Below are positions 1-6,765 of a stretch of DNA of 64,000 nt, piece after piece. Positions within the stretch are counted from its first letter, which is position 1; each line of letters starts with the position of its first letter. Source of the stretch: Prevotellaceae bacterium UBA711 (GTDB taxonomy: Bacteria; Bacteroidota; Bacteroidia; Bacteroidales; Bacteroidaceae); NCBI GenBank assembly GCA_002297545.1, contig DBLZ01000035.1:1-64000 (forward strand), read 5' to 3'. A program made the position numbers and the translations under genes. The notes under the pieces were generated by a model. The model saw nothing but the letters and a program-made list of their open reading frames with translations, was not told the DNA's origin and did no database searches.

Positions 1-252
1 TCTCGGTAAGAGAAAGATGGCTATGTAAACACATCATCTAAACACCTTATACACAGACGTTGACGAGCCCCGGTGCTCCTAAACGTTTACACTATATGTC
101 AAACTTGTTTTCGTGATATTATATCAATAATGTAACGAGTATGATGTTTTATGGTCATGATTCTTGCGTATTTCCCGAATTATGAGTAATTTTGCACCGC
201 TTGTAGTTTTCTCTTACCGAGAGATGACATAGCCATCTTTCTCTTACCGAGA
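1..252. repeat. Perfect 26-bp inverted repeat flanking a 200-bp invertible segment
   Basis: Positions 1-26 (beginning TCTCGGTAAGAGAAAGATGG) are the exact reverse complement of 227-252. A third, partial copy of the repeat core (TTTCTCTTACCGAGA) lies at 208-222, directly beside the right arm. Each core contains a small palindrome (CTCT TACCG AGAG), as expected for a tyrosine recombinase crossover site. The 200 bp between the arms holds no gene but carries one promoter. A tyrosine recombinase gene lies 325 bp to the right. In Bacteroides, invertible promoters with arms of this size beside a local recombinase are well known. The left arm touches the window edge, so it may be longer than seen. Confidence 0.8.
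164..194 (+). promoter_or_regulatory. Bacteroidetes promoter inside the invertible segment
   Basis: A -33 TTG at 164-166 is followed after 20 bp by TAATTTTG at 187-194, matching the TAnnTTTG -7 consensus. In the orientation given it fires rightward, through the right repeat arm into a gene-free stretch and then antisense to the recombinase gene. Inversion would place it near 59-89 firing left, out of the window. I saw no leftward TAnnTTTG box within the segment. Confidence 0.7.
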
Positions 253-577
253 AAATAAGGAGCACTTTTTGGGTGGAGATTTAGCGTTGCTCCAGCCAAC
301 GACGCGTTGCCGTACCGACGTTGCCGGAGAGCCGTTTCTGTGATGTATGTGGCCTTGTTGCCGGTACGTCTGCCGTGCATGTTCGGGCGATGTGGCCGGG
401 GTGCCATGGGAGCCGGGCTGAATGATCCAGAATATGCGCCTCGGAGAACCGGATTGTGCGGACGCGAGAACCCGATGTTGTGGACGTATATTCCAGATCT
501 TTTATGCCCGTCCAAATGGCGGCTGTGGCGTTACACGGCAGTCTGGTGGGTGGTGTGCTACGGTGACGGTGGACGGG
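253..577. other. Gene-free stretch between invertible segment and recombinase gene
   Basis: No credible gene. Short open frames here lack family features. The right part (427-514) is a 22-bp periodic array. The stretch before it (about 330-426) shows patchy similarity to about 50270-50346, which also sits directly left of a 22-bp array. Confidence 0.6.
427..514. repeat. 22-bp periodic array, copy A (degenerate)
   Basis: Units begin at 427, 449, 471 and 493 with CCAG, CCGG, CCCG and CCAG, exactly 22 bp apart, mostly preceded by GAA. The unit CCGGATTGTGCGGACGCGAG at 449 is close to CCGGATTATGCGGACGAATG at 50369. This copy is the most decayed of three in the window (others at 23341-23428 and 50347-50434). 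Confidence 0.6.
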
Positions 578-1786
578 TTATAACAGCAATTTCAGTATGA
601 GACTGTTGGCCTTGTCTACCATGGATGTGTCCAGCGAGGCCAGGTAGATGCGTGTGGTTGTCTCCGAGTCGTGTCCCATGGCCTCGCTGATGGTTGCTAT
701 GGGTATGTTCTTGCTGTGTGCTATGCTGGCCCACCCGTGCCTTGCCACGTATGTGGTCAGGGGTATGGGTAGCCCCAGGATGTGTCCTATCTTCTTCAGA
801 TTGTTGTTGATGCGGTGTGCGGCGCTCCGGTATTGCGTCCTGTCGTCGCGGGACGCATCCTGTATGATGGGCAGCAGGTAAGGTGTCCCGGGGCAGAGGT
901 ACTTGTCCACTATCTGCTGCATTGGTTTTTCCCATTTGATGAGCAGCTGCTGACTGGTCTTCTTTCGTCGGTAGGACAGGATGCCGTTTCGCAGGTCTTT
1001 CTTCTTCAGGTAGGCGATGTCCACGAACGACATTCCGCGGGTATAGAAGCTGAACATGAATATGTCGCGTGCGAAGTCCAGCGCGGGGGGTAGCTCCAGG
1101 TCGCGTATCCTGCGTATGTACTCCAGCGATATGGCACGTTTCACGGTCTTCCCTATGCCGGTGTAGACATGCCTGAAGGGTCTCTGTTGCTCTGTCAGTC
1201 CCTGTTCCACGGCGCGGTTGTATATGGCGCGCAGATTGCGCATGTAGTACGATGTGCTGTTGGGGCAGATACCGTGTCCCTTCTGCCACGTCTCGTACTC
1301 TGTCATCAGGGTGCTGCTGACAGAGTCCAGCAGTATGTCTCCGCCGGCTCCGCGGAATCGCTCGAAACTGTTCAGCGCCGTGCGGTAGTTTTCGGCCGTA
1401 CGTGTTTTGCCCGCCCCGGTGAGATCTTCCACGAGTTGCCGCCCGAAGGACAGGAACAGGTGGCTGCCTATGTTGCCGGCATACAGCTCTGCCACGCGGT
1501 CGGCCGTGTAGGGCTGCCTCGTCTGCTCCAGATGTAGGATGATGTTCTGCAGGCGCGCCATGTCCTCGGCCATACGGCTTTCCATGTAGAGCAGGCGATG
1601 CCTGCGTTCCGTGTCGGCATCTGCGGGCAGCACTATCCGTGCCGATGTGCTGTCCCATTCCGCGGGGAACAGTTTGTGGCCCGAGGCTATCTGCCTGACT
1701 ATACGCCTGTGAATTACTTGATAATAAAGAGTCCCCTCCGCTCCATTGACGGAGGAGGGACGCAGTTTTGCTTTTACACTTGCCAT
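578..1786 (-). CDS. Tyrosine-type site-specific recombinase / integrase
   Basis: A 402-residue tyrosine recombinase of the type common in Bacteroidetes. It has an N-terminal arm-binding-like domain (about 1-95), a SAM-like core-binding domain (about 105-210) and a C-terminal catalytic domain. Likely catalytic residues are Arg250 (in YTRGMS), a lysine near 275, Arg349-His350 (in VARHGW), His372 (in MGHDS) and the nucleophile Tyr381 (in RIYLAS). The usual first His of the HxxR box is a Tyr (Y346), a variant I believe occurs in this family. The gene reads toward the 26-bp inverted repeats at 1-252, with no mobile-element cargo in view, so inverting that promoter is its likely job. An integrase of an element ending left of the window is the alternative. 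Confidence 0.9.
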   Translation of the reverse strand: MASVKAKLRPSSVNGAEGTLYYQVIHRRIVRQIASGHKLFPAEWDSTSARIVLPADADTERRHRLLYMESRMAEDMARLQNIILHLEQTRQPYTADRVAELYAGNIGSHLFLSFGRQLVEDLTGAGKTRTAENYRTALNSFERFRGAGGDILLDSVSSTLMTEYETWQKGHGICPNSTSYYMRNLRAIYNRAVEQGLTEQQRPFRHVYTGIGKTVKRAISLEYIRRIRDLELPPALDFARDIFMFSFYTRGMSFVDIAYLKKKDLRNGILSYRRKKTSQQLLIKWEKPMQQIVDKYLCPGTPYLLPIIQDASRDDRTQYRSAAHRINNNLKKIGHILGLPIPLTTYVARHGWASIAHSKNIPIATISEAMGHDSETTTRIYLASLDTSMVDKANSLILKLLL

Positions 1787-1808
1787 AATGATGTAGGATG
1801 GTTTTTGG

Positions 1809-1858
1809 TACAGTCTTAATAAAGAACGTAACGCGAGTTGCGTTTTCCCCAGACTGTA
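1809..1858. repeat. Nested inverted repeats upstream of the recombinase gene
   Basis: TACAGTCT (1809-1816) and AGACTGTA (1851-1858) form perfect 8-bp arms enclosing a smaller hairpin AACGC/GCGTT (1830-1834 and 1840-1844). The structure sits between the end of the LtaS-like gene (1913) and the recombinase start (1786). It may be a terminator for the former or an operator of the latter. It lacks a T-tract. Confidence 0.4.
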
Positions 1859-1912
1859 GGCCCTACGGGAGGCTAAAGTGTAAAAGCTGTGACGTGATGT
1901 GTATGTGTGGGG

Positions 1913-3778
1913 CTATTTCTTTGCCTGCGGTATGGTGCTGTAGCTCTTCTGCTGCACCACTTTCAGGTTGCGCAGGCGTGTGGGGTTGGGTTCCGGGGCA
2001 TCGTTCAGGATGTAGCCGGACTGCAGATCGGTAATGGTGGTGCCTGTGGAGTCTGTGAAGAGCGTACCCGCCGGGCAGTTGCAATAGGCGAAAGGATATG
2101 TATAGTTGCTGCTGAAGACGTTGCGGCTCCAAGGGAAGTCCTGATTGTGCGGTATTTTCATTTGGCTGAGGATGGTGGCCACGATGTCGTTCTGTGCTAT
2201 GATGGTGGATATGTCGCCCCGGCGTGTTACGGCACCGCCCACGAGGAAGAGGGGCATGTGAAAGAATTCTGGGTTGTCCAGCGTGAGGCCGTAGGTGTGG
2301 CCGTGGTCGGCAAAGACGACTACCAGCAGGTTGTCCCACAGGGGTGTGCGGCTGAGGCTGTCCAGAAACTGCCCTACGCAGTGGTCGGTGTAGGCAAAGG
2401 CATTGTGCACCCGGTTGTCCAAACGGTGGTAGGGCACGTCCCATGGCTCGTGGCTGCTGATGGTCTGGCATCCCCAGTAGAAAGGCCGGTCCGGACCGTT
2501 CTCCTGCCGAGTGCGTTGCATTAGACGCAACATGCGGTTCATGGCTATGCTGTCGTTGGCGCCCCACGTGTCGCGCTCCGTGGGCAGTACGTCGATGTCC
2601 TCTATGTCCCATACGCGGAACCCTGTGGCCTCCAGATACTTGCGCTTGTTCATGTGGTGGGCGTTCCCGCCATACATGTAGTCGGCCGTGTACCCGTATG
2701 AGCGCAGGGTCTTGGCCAGACCTGGTAGCAGTGGCAGGCACGAGTCTGTCATCATCAGCGAGGCGGTGGGGTAGGAAACGTAGCCCGAGAGTACGCTGAC
2801 CGTGCCTCTGTCGGTGCGGAAACTCGTTGCCCAGGCATTGGTGAAGTTCAGTCCGCGCTGCATCCATCGGCACAGTTCTGGTGTCACGCCTGGCACTCCG
2901 CCCAGGCTCTCGATGAATGGTGCCCCCATGCTTTCCAGCTGTATGGTCAGTATGTCCGGGCGGCGGGTGCTGAGGATGGTGTCCGTCAGGTCCTCGGTAT
3001 CCTGCGGGAAGATGGTGGCGAAGATGCTGTCGCACTCGGCTTGCGGCATGTGGTGGAACTGGCGGTCGTAGTCCCTGGTATACAGCATCAGGGAGCGCGC
3101 CATGTGCCCCACGGGGTTGACGGCGGCATGGTTCAGCACCAGCTTGTGGCAGTGGAAGGCACTGCGCTCGTCGGCCTGTCGGCCGTTGATACCCCATATC
3201 ATGGCGGCCAACAGCAGACCTGTGAGCAGGCAGGCCAGGCGGTCGCGGCGCAGCGAGGCGCGTTTGTGGGCTTGGTTCCTGTAGGAGGGTTCCGTGGCAA
3301 AGCGGCGCGGCGTGATGGCCACCGTCAGGCAGGCCAGCAGAACGGACGAGGCCAAGGCCGTGCCCACGCGCGTTATTATATAATAGGTGGAGGCACTGGC
3401 ACCGGCGTTGCCCGGCGATGACATATAGCTGAAGACCGAGGCATCGAGCAGCAGCTTCCAGTTCTCGTACATGATGACAGTGCCGCCCGTGATGCAGCCC
3501 ATGGCAAAGGTCACCACGGCCAGGTATGTGCCGGCCGTCCTGCGCATTGGCATCTGCGGCCACACTGTGATGGTCAGCAACGTAAGCAGCCACACCGGCA
3601 GCACAGCCATGGCCACCGTGCTGATGTCCAGGGGCAGGCCATGCCATAGGGCACGCATCATCTCCGCCGTGGTCATGGGGGTAATGCCTTGGTTATAGAG
3701 CAGGAAAGCTCCTTTCCCCACGAGGGTGGCGCACAGCAGCAGGGCTGTCAGCGTCAGTATGTAGCGTGTCTGTTTCAT
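1913..3778 (-). CDS. LTA synthase-like membrane sulfatase-fold phosphotransferase
   Basis: A 621-residue inner-membrane protein of the alkaline-phosphatase superfamily, LtaS/OpgB-like branch. The first ~190 residues hold several hydrophobic segments. The rest is a periplasmic catalytic domain with family metal and nucleophile motifs: ESMG (in LTIQLESMGAPF), the Thr nucleophile region FRTDRGT, a GGNAHHMNKR segment and DHGH. Family members move phosphoglycerol or phosphoethanolamine groups from phospholipid to envelope glycans or lipids; the donor and acceptor here are unknown. It lies downstream of the RNase H gene on the same strand with an 83-bp gap, so it may be co-transcribed. A sulfatase activity is unlikely because the FGly motif C/S-x-P-x-R is absent. 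Confidence 0.85.
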   Translation of the reverse strand: MKQTRYILTLTALLLCATLVGKGAFLLYNQGITPMTTAEMMRALWHGLPLDISTVAMAVLPVWLLTLLTITVWPQMPMRRTAGTYLAVVTFAMGCITGGTVIMYENWKLLLDASVFSYMSSPGNAGASASTYYIITRVGTALASSVLLACLTVAITPRRFATEPSYRNQAHKRASLRRDRLACLLTGLLLAAMIWGINGRQADERSAFHCHKLVLNHAAVNPVGHMARSLMLYTRDYDRQFHHMPQAECDSIFATIFPQDTEDLTDTILSTRRPDILTIQLESMGAPFIESLGGVPGVTPELCRWMQRGLNFTNAWATSFRTDRGTVSVLSGYVSYPTASLMMTDSCLPLLPGLAKTLRSYGYTADYMYGGNAHHMNKRKYLEATGFRVWDIEDIDVLPTERDTWGANDSIAMNRMLRLMQRTRQENGPDRPFYWGCQTISSHEPWDVPYHRLDNRVHNAFAYTDHCVGQFLDSLSRTPLWDNLLVVVFADHGHTYGLTLDNPEFFHMPLFLVGGAVTRRGDISTIIAQNDIVATILSQMKIPHNQDFPWSRNVFSSNYTYPFAYCNCPAGTLFTDSTGTTITDLQSGYILNDAPEPNPTRLRNLKVVQQKSYSTIPQAKK

Positions 3779-3861
3779 GTGGTATCTGTGATGGATGGTG
3801 CTGCCTGGCTACGGTGTTGGCGTTGGTGGCAGTGATGGTGTCCGCTGCGGGTATCAGGTGG

Positions 3862-4269
3862 TTATTTGCGTCCGAAGTCGGCAGGTATCTCGCCCCATTC
3901 CTCGGTGTTCCATTTCAGAACCGGTGTGTGTACGGGGTGCGATCTCAGCCATGCCTCGGCTCTGGCCACCAGTTCCAGGGCCTGTGCCGTCTTTTCTGTC
4001 CTGGCCAGGGTGGTTTTGGCTTTCTTGTTGCGTACCCAGGCTTGTCCGCTGACGCTGTCGCTGTAGATGGGCATGGACAGCCCCCTCTGTTGCAGCAGTG
4101 CCAGTGCGTGCACGATGGCCAGGAACTCTCCTATGTTGTTGGTGCCATGTATGGGGCCGAAGTGGAACACCTCCCGTCCGCTGGGCAGGTGCACGCCGCG
4201 GTATTCCATCGGTCCGGGGTTGCCGCTGCAGGCGGCATCCACGCAGAGGGCTTCCTTTATGTCGTTCAT
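3862..4269 (-). CDS. Ribonuclease HI-like protein
   Basis: A compact 135-residue RNase H-fold nuclease that would cleave RNA in RNA-DNA hybrids in the cytoplasm. The metal-binding carboxylates are visible as Asp11 (CVDAACSGNPG), Glu48 (NNIGEF), Asp71 (YSDSVSG) and Asp131 in the C-terminal GEIPADFGRK. There is no N-terminal hybrid-binding domain. I start it at the ATG at 4269. The frame stays open upstream, but that part is the translation of a REP-like repeat (4295-4390) and has no family similarity. Only 25 bp separate the repeat from the start, so the repeat occupies the expected promoter region. Confidence 0.88.
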   Translation of the reverse strand: MNDIKEALCVDAACSGNPGPMEYRGVHLPSGREVFHFGPIHGTNNIGEFLAIVHALALLQQRGLSMPIYSDSVSGQAWVRNKKAKTTLARTEKTAQALELVARAEAWLRSHPVHTPVLKWNTEEWGEIPADFGRK

Positions 4270-4294
4270 CGTGTTAGGGTGCATGTGTATTTGT

Positions 4295-4390
4295 GCTTTT
4301 GCCCTTTCAGGGCGTCGGTGGTGGGGGTACATTACCCGGGGCGCCGCTACGCTCTGCCCCGGACTGGTGGCTTGCTGCCCTTCCAAGGCG
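4295..4390 (+). repeat. REP-like element copy 1 (forward)
   Basis: It has the shared layout GCTTTTGCCCTTTCAGGGCG, a GC-rich block with CGCCGCTACGCT, then GGTGGCTTGCTGCCC. It matches the copy at 22146-22244 and is inverted relative to 4516-4615. Each end can fold into a GCCCT/AGGGC hairpin. Confidence 0.75.
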
Positions 4391-4411
4391 CTCCTGTCTT
4401 GCTGCGGGGGC

Positions 4412-4515
4412 GTTATCATGCTTTTATCCTTAGCGTCATCCCGGGTGTGCCGGTTCGTGTGCGTGCTTGTTATTATGCTTTTATCCTTGTGTTCTTCCGT
4501 GGTGCCGGTTCTGTT
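4412..4515. repeat. Degenerate 57-bp tandem duplication between two REP-like copies
   Basis: GTTATCATGCTTTTATCCTT at 4412 recurs as GTTATTATGCTTTTATCCTT at 4469, and both are followed by a TGCCGGTT segment. No gene is present here. Confidence 0.55.
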
Positions 4516-4615
4516 GCGGGCTGAAAGCCCAATAAGCGATCAGCCCAGGGCAGAGCGTAGCGGCGCCCTGGGTGTGTGGTTCACAAGAGGACGTGCGCCC
4601 TGTAGGGGCAAAAGC
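4516..4615 (-). repeat. REP-like element copy 2 (reverse)
   Basis: Reverse-orientation copy with GATCAGCCCAGGGCAGAGCG and a terminal CGCCCTGTAGGGGCAAAAGC. It lies 35 bp beyond the argS stop codon, where it may act as the 3' end structure of the argS transcript. Confidence 0.75.
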
Positions 4616-4650
4616 GGGGCATCCTTTTTTCTTTTTTTTTGCTCTTGTGC

Positions 4651-6450
4651 TTACATCCTCTCGGGCACCTCTATGCCCAACAGCGACATGCCGTTCTTCA
4701 CCACCTGTGCCACGGCGGCGCTCAGAGCGAGACGCACAACCTGCTTGGCCGGATCCTCCTCGCGCAACACGCTGAAGTCGTGGTAGAACTGGTTGTACTC
4801 CTTTACCAACTCATAGCAGTAGGTGGCGATGGAGGCGGGGTTGTAGTCGGCTCCGGCCTGGCGCACTGCTGCGGCGAAACCGTGGAGATGCTGTATGAGG
4901 CTGACCTCCTTGGCACTCAGTTCGGCACCGGTGGGTAGAGTCTCGGGGATGGTGATGCCCTGAGCCTCGGCCTTGCGCAGGATGCTGCGTATGCGGGCGT
5001 AGGTGTACTGGATGAACGGACCAGTGTTGCCGTTGAAGTCGATGCTCTCTTCGGGGTTGAAGAGCATGTTCTTGCGCGCATCCACTTTGAGGATGAAGTA
5101 CTTCAGGGCACCCATGCCCACGATGCGTGCTATCTCTGCGGTCTCCTCCTCGGTGATGCCCTCCAGTTTCTTTATCTTGTCCTCGGACATGGCGCGTGCG
5201 TCCTGCACCATTGTGGCCACCAGGTCATCTGCATCTACCACGGTGCCCTCGCGGGACTTCATCTTGCCGTTGGGCAGTTCCACCATGCCGTAGCTGAAGT
5301 GCACCAGGTCCTTGCCCCACTTGAAGCCCAACTTGTCCAGCAGGATGGAGAGCACCTGGAAGTGGTAGTTCTGTTCGTTGCCCACCACGTAGATCATCTT
5401 GTCGATGGGGAAGTCCTGGAAGCGGAGCTTGGCCGTGCCGATGTCCTGTGTCATGTAGACCGAGGTGCCGTCGGAGCGCAACAGCAATTTCTCGTCCAGG
5501 CCCTCCTTGGTGAGGTCGGCCCACACGGAACCGTCTTCCCTGCGGTAGAAGAAGCTCTTGGCCAGGCCTTCCTCCACTTTCTCCTTGCCCTCCAGGTAGG
5601 TTTCGCTCTCGTAGTATATCTTGTCGAAGCTTACGCCCAGTGCCTTGTAGGTCTCGTCGAAGCCGGCGTACACCCAGTCGTTCATCTTCTTCCAAAGGGC
5701 GCGCACCTCGGGGTCGTTCTGCTCCCAACGCACGAGCATGTCGTGGGCCTCCTTTATGAGCGGGGCCTCCTGCTTGGCGGTCTCCTCGTCCATGCCCTGG
5801 GCCACCAGCTCTTTCACCTGCTCGCGGTAGTGCTTGTCGAAGGCCACGTAGTAGTCGCCAATCAGGTGATCGCCCTTCTTGCCGGTGCTCTCGGGCGTCT
5901 GTCCGTTGCCGTACTTCAGCCAGGCCAGCATGCTCTTGCAGATGTGTATGCCGCGGTCGTTCACTATGTTGGTCTTCACCACGCGGTTGCCGTTGGCTTC
6001 CATTATCTGCGCCAGGGACCAGCCCAGGAGGTTGTTACGCACGTGTCCCAGGTGCAGGGGCTTGTTGGTGTTGGGGCTGGAGTACTCTATCATCACCAGG
6101 GGCGATTGTTCGGTCACGGGAGTGAAGCCGTACTTATGATTGTGCTCAATCTCCTCCAGCATCTGTATCCACTGCGCTGAGGCTATGGAGAGGTTCAGGA
6201 AGCCCTTCACCACGTTGAACTTGCTGATGAGCTCCGGGCACTTCTCCGTCAGGTATTGGCCCATGTCCTGTGCCGTGGCCTCGGGTGCCTTCTTGCTCGT
6301 GCGCAGCAGGGGAAACACCACGAGGGTGAGTTCGCCCTCGAACTCGGGACGTGTCTCCTGCAACTGTATCATCTTCTCGGGCACCTCGGCACCATAGAGG
6401 TCCTTCACGCCGCCCATGGCGGCCGCTATTATCTTTTCCTGTATGCTCAT
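4651..6450 (-). CDS. argS: Arginyl-tRNA synthetase
   Basis: A full-length 599-residue class I aminoacyl-tRNA synthetase that charges tRNA-Arg in the cytoplasm. It has an N-terminal Arg-tRNA-synthetase additional domain (about 1-110), the HIGH motif as HLGH in NKPLHLGHVRNN, the KMSKS-equivalent KMKSREG, and the anticodon-binding all-alpha domain near the C-terminus (after NTGPFIQYTYARI). The start ATG at 6450 lies 26 bp from a well-formed promoter. The gene stands in its own transcription unit, with REP-like repeats directly downstream. Confidence 0.97.
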   Translation of the reverse strand: MSIQEKIIAAAMGGVKDLYGAEVPEKMIQLQETRPEFEGELTLVVFPLLRTSKKAPEATAQDMGQYLTEKCPELISKFNVVKGFLNLSIASAQWIQMLEEIEHNHKYGFTPVTEQSPLVMIEYSSPNTNKPLHLGHVRNNLLGWSLAQIMEANGNRVVKTNIVNDRGIHICKSMLAWLKYGNGQTPESTGKKGDHLIGDYYVAFDKHYREQVKELVAQGMDEETAKQEAPLIKEAHDMLVRWEQNDPEVRALWKKMNDWVYAGFDETYKALGVSFDKIYYESETYLEGKEKVEEGLAKSFFYRREDGSVWADLTKEGLDEKLLLRSDGTSVYMTQDIGTAKLRFQDFPIDKMIYVVGNEQNYHFQVLSILLDKLGFKWGKDLVHFSYGMVELPNGKMKSREGTVVDADDLVATMVQDARAMSEDKIKKLEGITEEETAEIARIVGMGALKYFILKVDARKNMLFNPEESIDFNGNTGPFIQYTYARIRSILRKAEAQGITIPETLPTGAELSAKEVSLIQHLHGFAAAVRQAGADYNPASIATYCYELVKEYNQFYHDFSVLREEDPAKQVVRLALSAAVAQVVKNGMSLLGIEVPERM

Positions 6451-6476
6451 GTATATATAATGTGTAATTTCGTGTG

Positions 6477-6507
6477 CAAAGGTACGAATAACTGCCCGAA
6501 CGACAAA
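6477..6507 (-). promoter_or_regulatory. argS promoter
   Basis: Read on the minus strand: TTTG (6507-6504), 19 bp, then TACCTTTG (6484-6477). About 36 of 48 bases around it match the promoter at 9564-9594, including an identical 12-bp block GACAAAACAATA at the -33 side. Confidence 0.8.
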
Positions 6508-6695
6508 ACAATAAGCGCATTTTTATCCCTGCATGTCTTCTCGCGTAAGTCTCGGACTTCTGTACCATGGTTGCCGGCCTGCGGGCATCATGATGATGCT
6601 TGATTGCCAATTGCAGCAAGCTAAGCGTCATCTGTTTTGGTGACACCGTGTGGCTTTTGATGCTGCAATATGAGATGTGGAAGTACGATGCGCAG

Positions 6696-6733
6696 AACAG
6701 GCTGCCCGGGTCTTTCGTTTCGGACAGCCTGTT
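6696..6733 (-). terminator. Hairpin downstream of the leucine-rich-repeat gene
   Basis: AACAGGCTG (6696-6704) pairs with CAGCCTGTT (6725-6733). It lies 32 bp beyond the stop of the 6766-9099 gene. The T-tract is weak. Confidence 0.5.
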
Positions 6734-6765
6734 GGGATAAATAAATCGGCTATGAGTATGGGCGT

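Noticed and set aside
558..1658. A 366-residue minus-strand frame inside the recombinase gene
   Set aside because: Out-of-frame reading of the recombinase gene; no family features.
2760..2830. The membrane protein at 1913-3778 as a true sulfatase
   Set aside because: The C/S-x-P-x-R formylglycine motif is missing and a Thr-type nucleophile region (RTDRGT) is present instead, as in LtaS-like enzymes.
1863..3647. A 594-residue minus-strand frame inside the LtaS-like gene
   Set aside because: Its composition (His, Arg, Pro, Gly-rich) is that of an out-of-frame reading of GC-rich coding DNA, while the overlapping frame has clear motifs.
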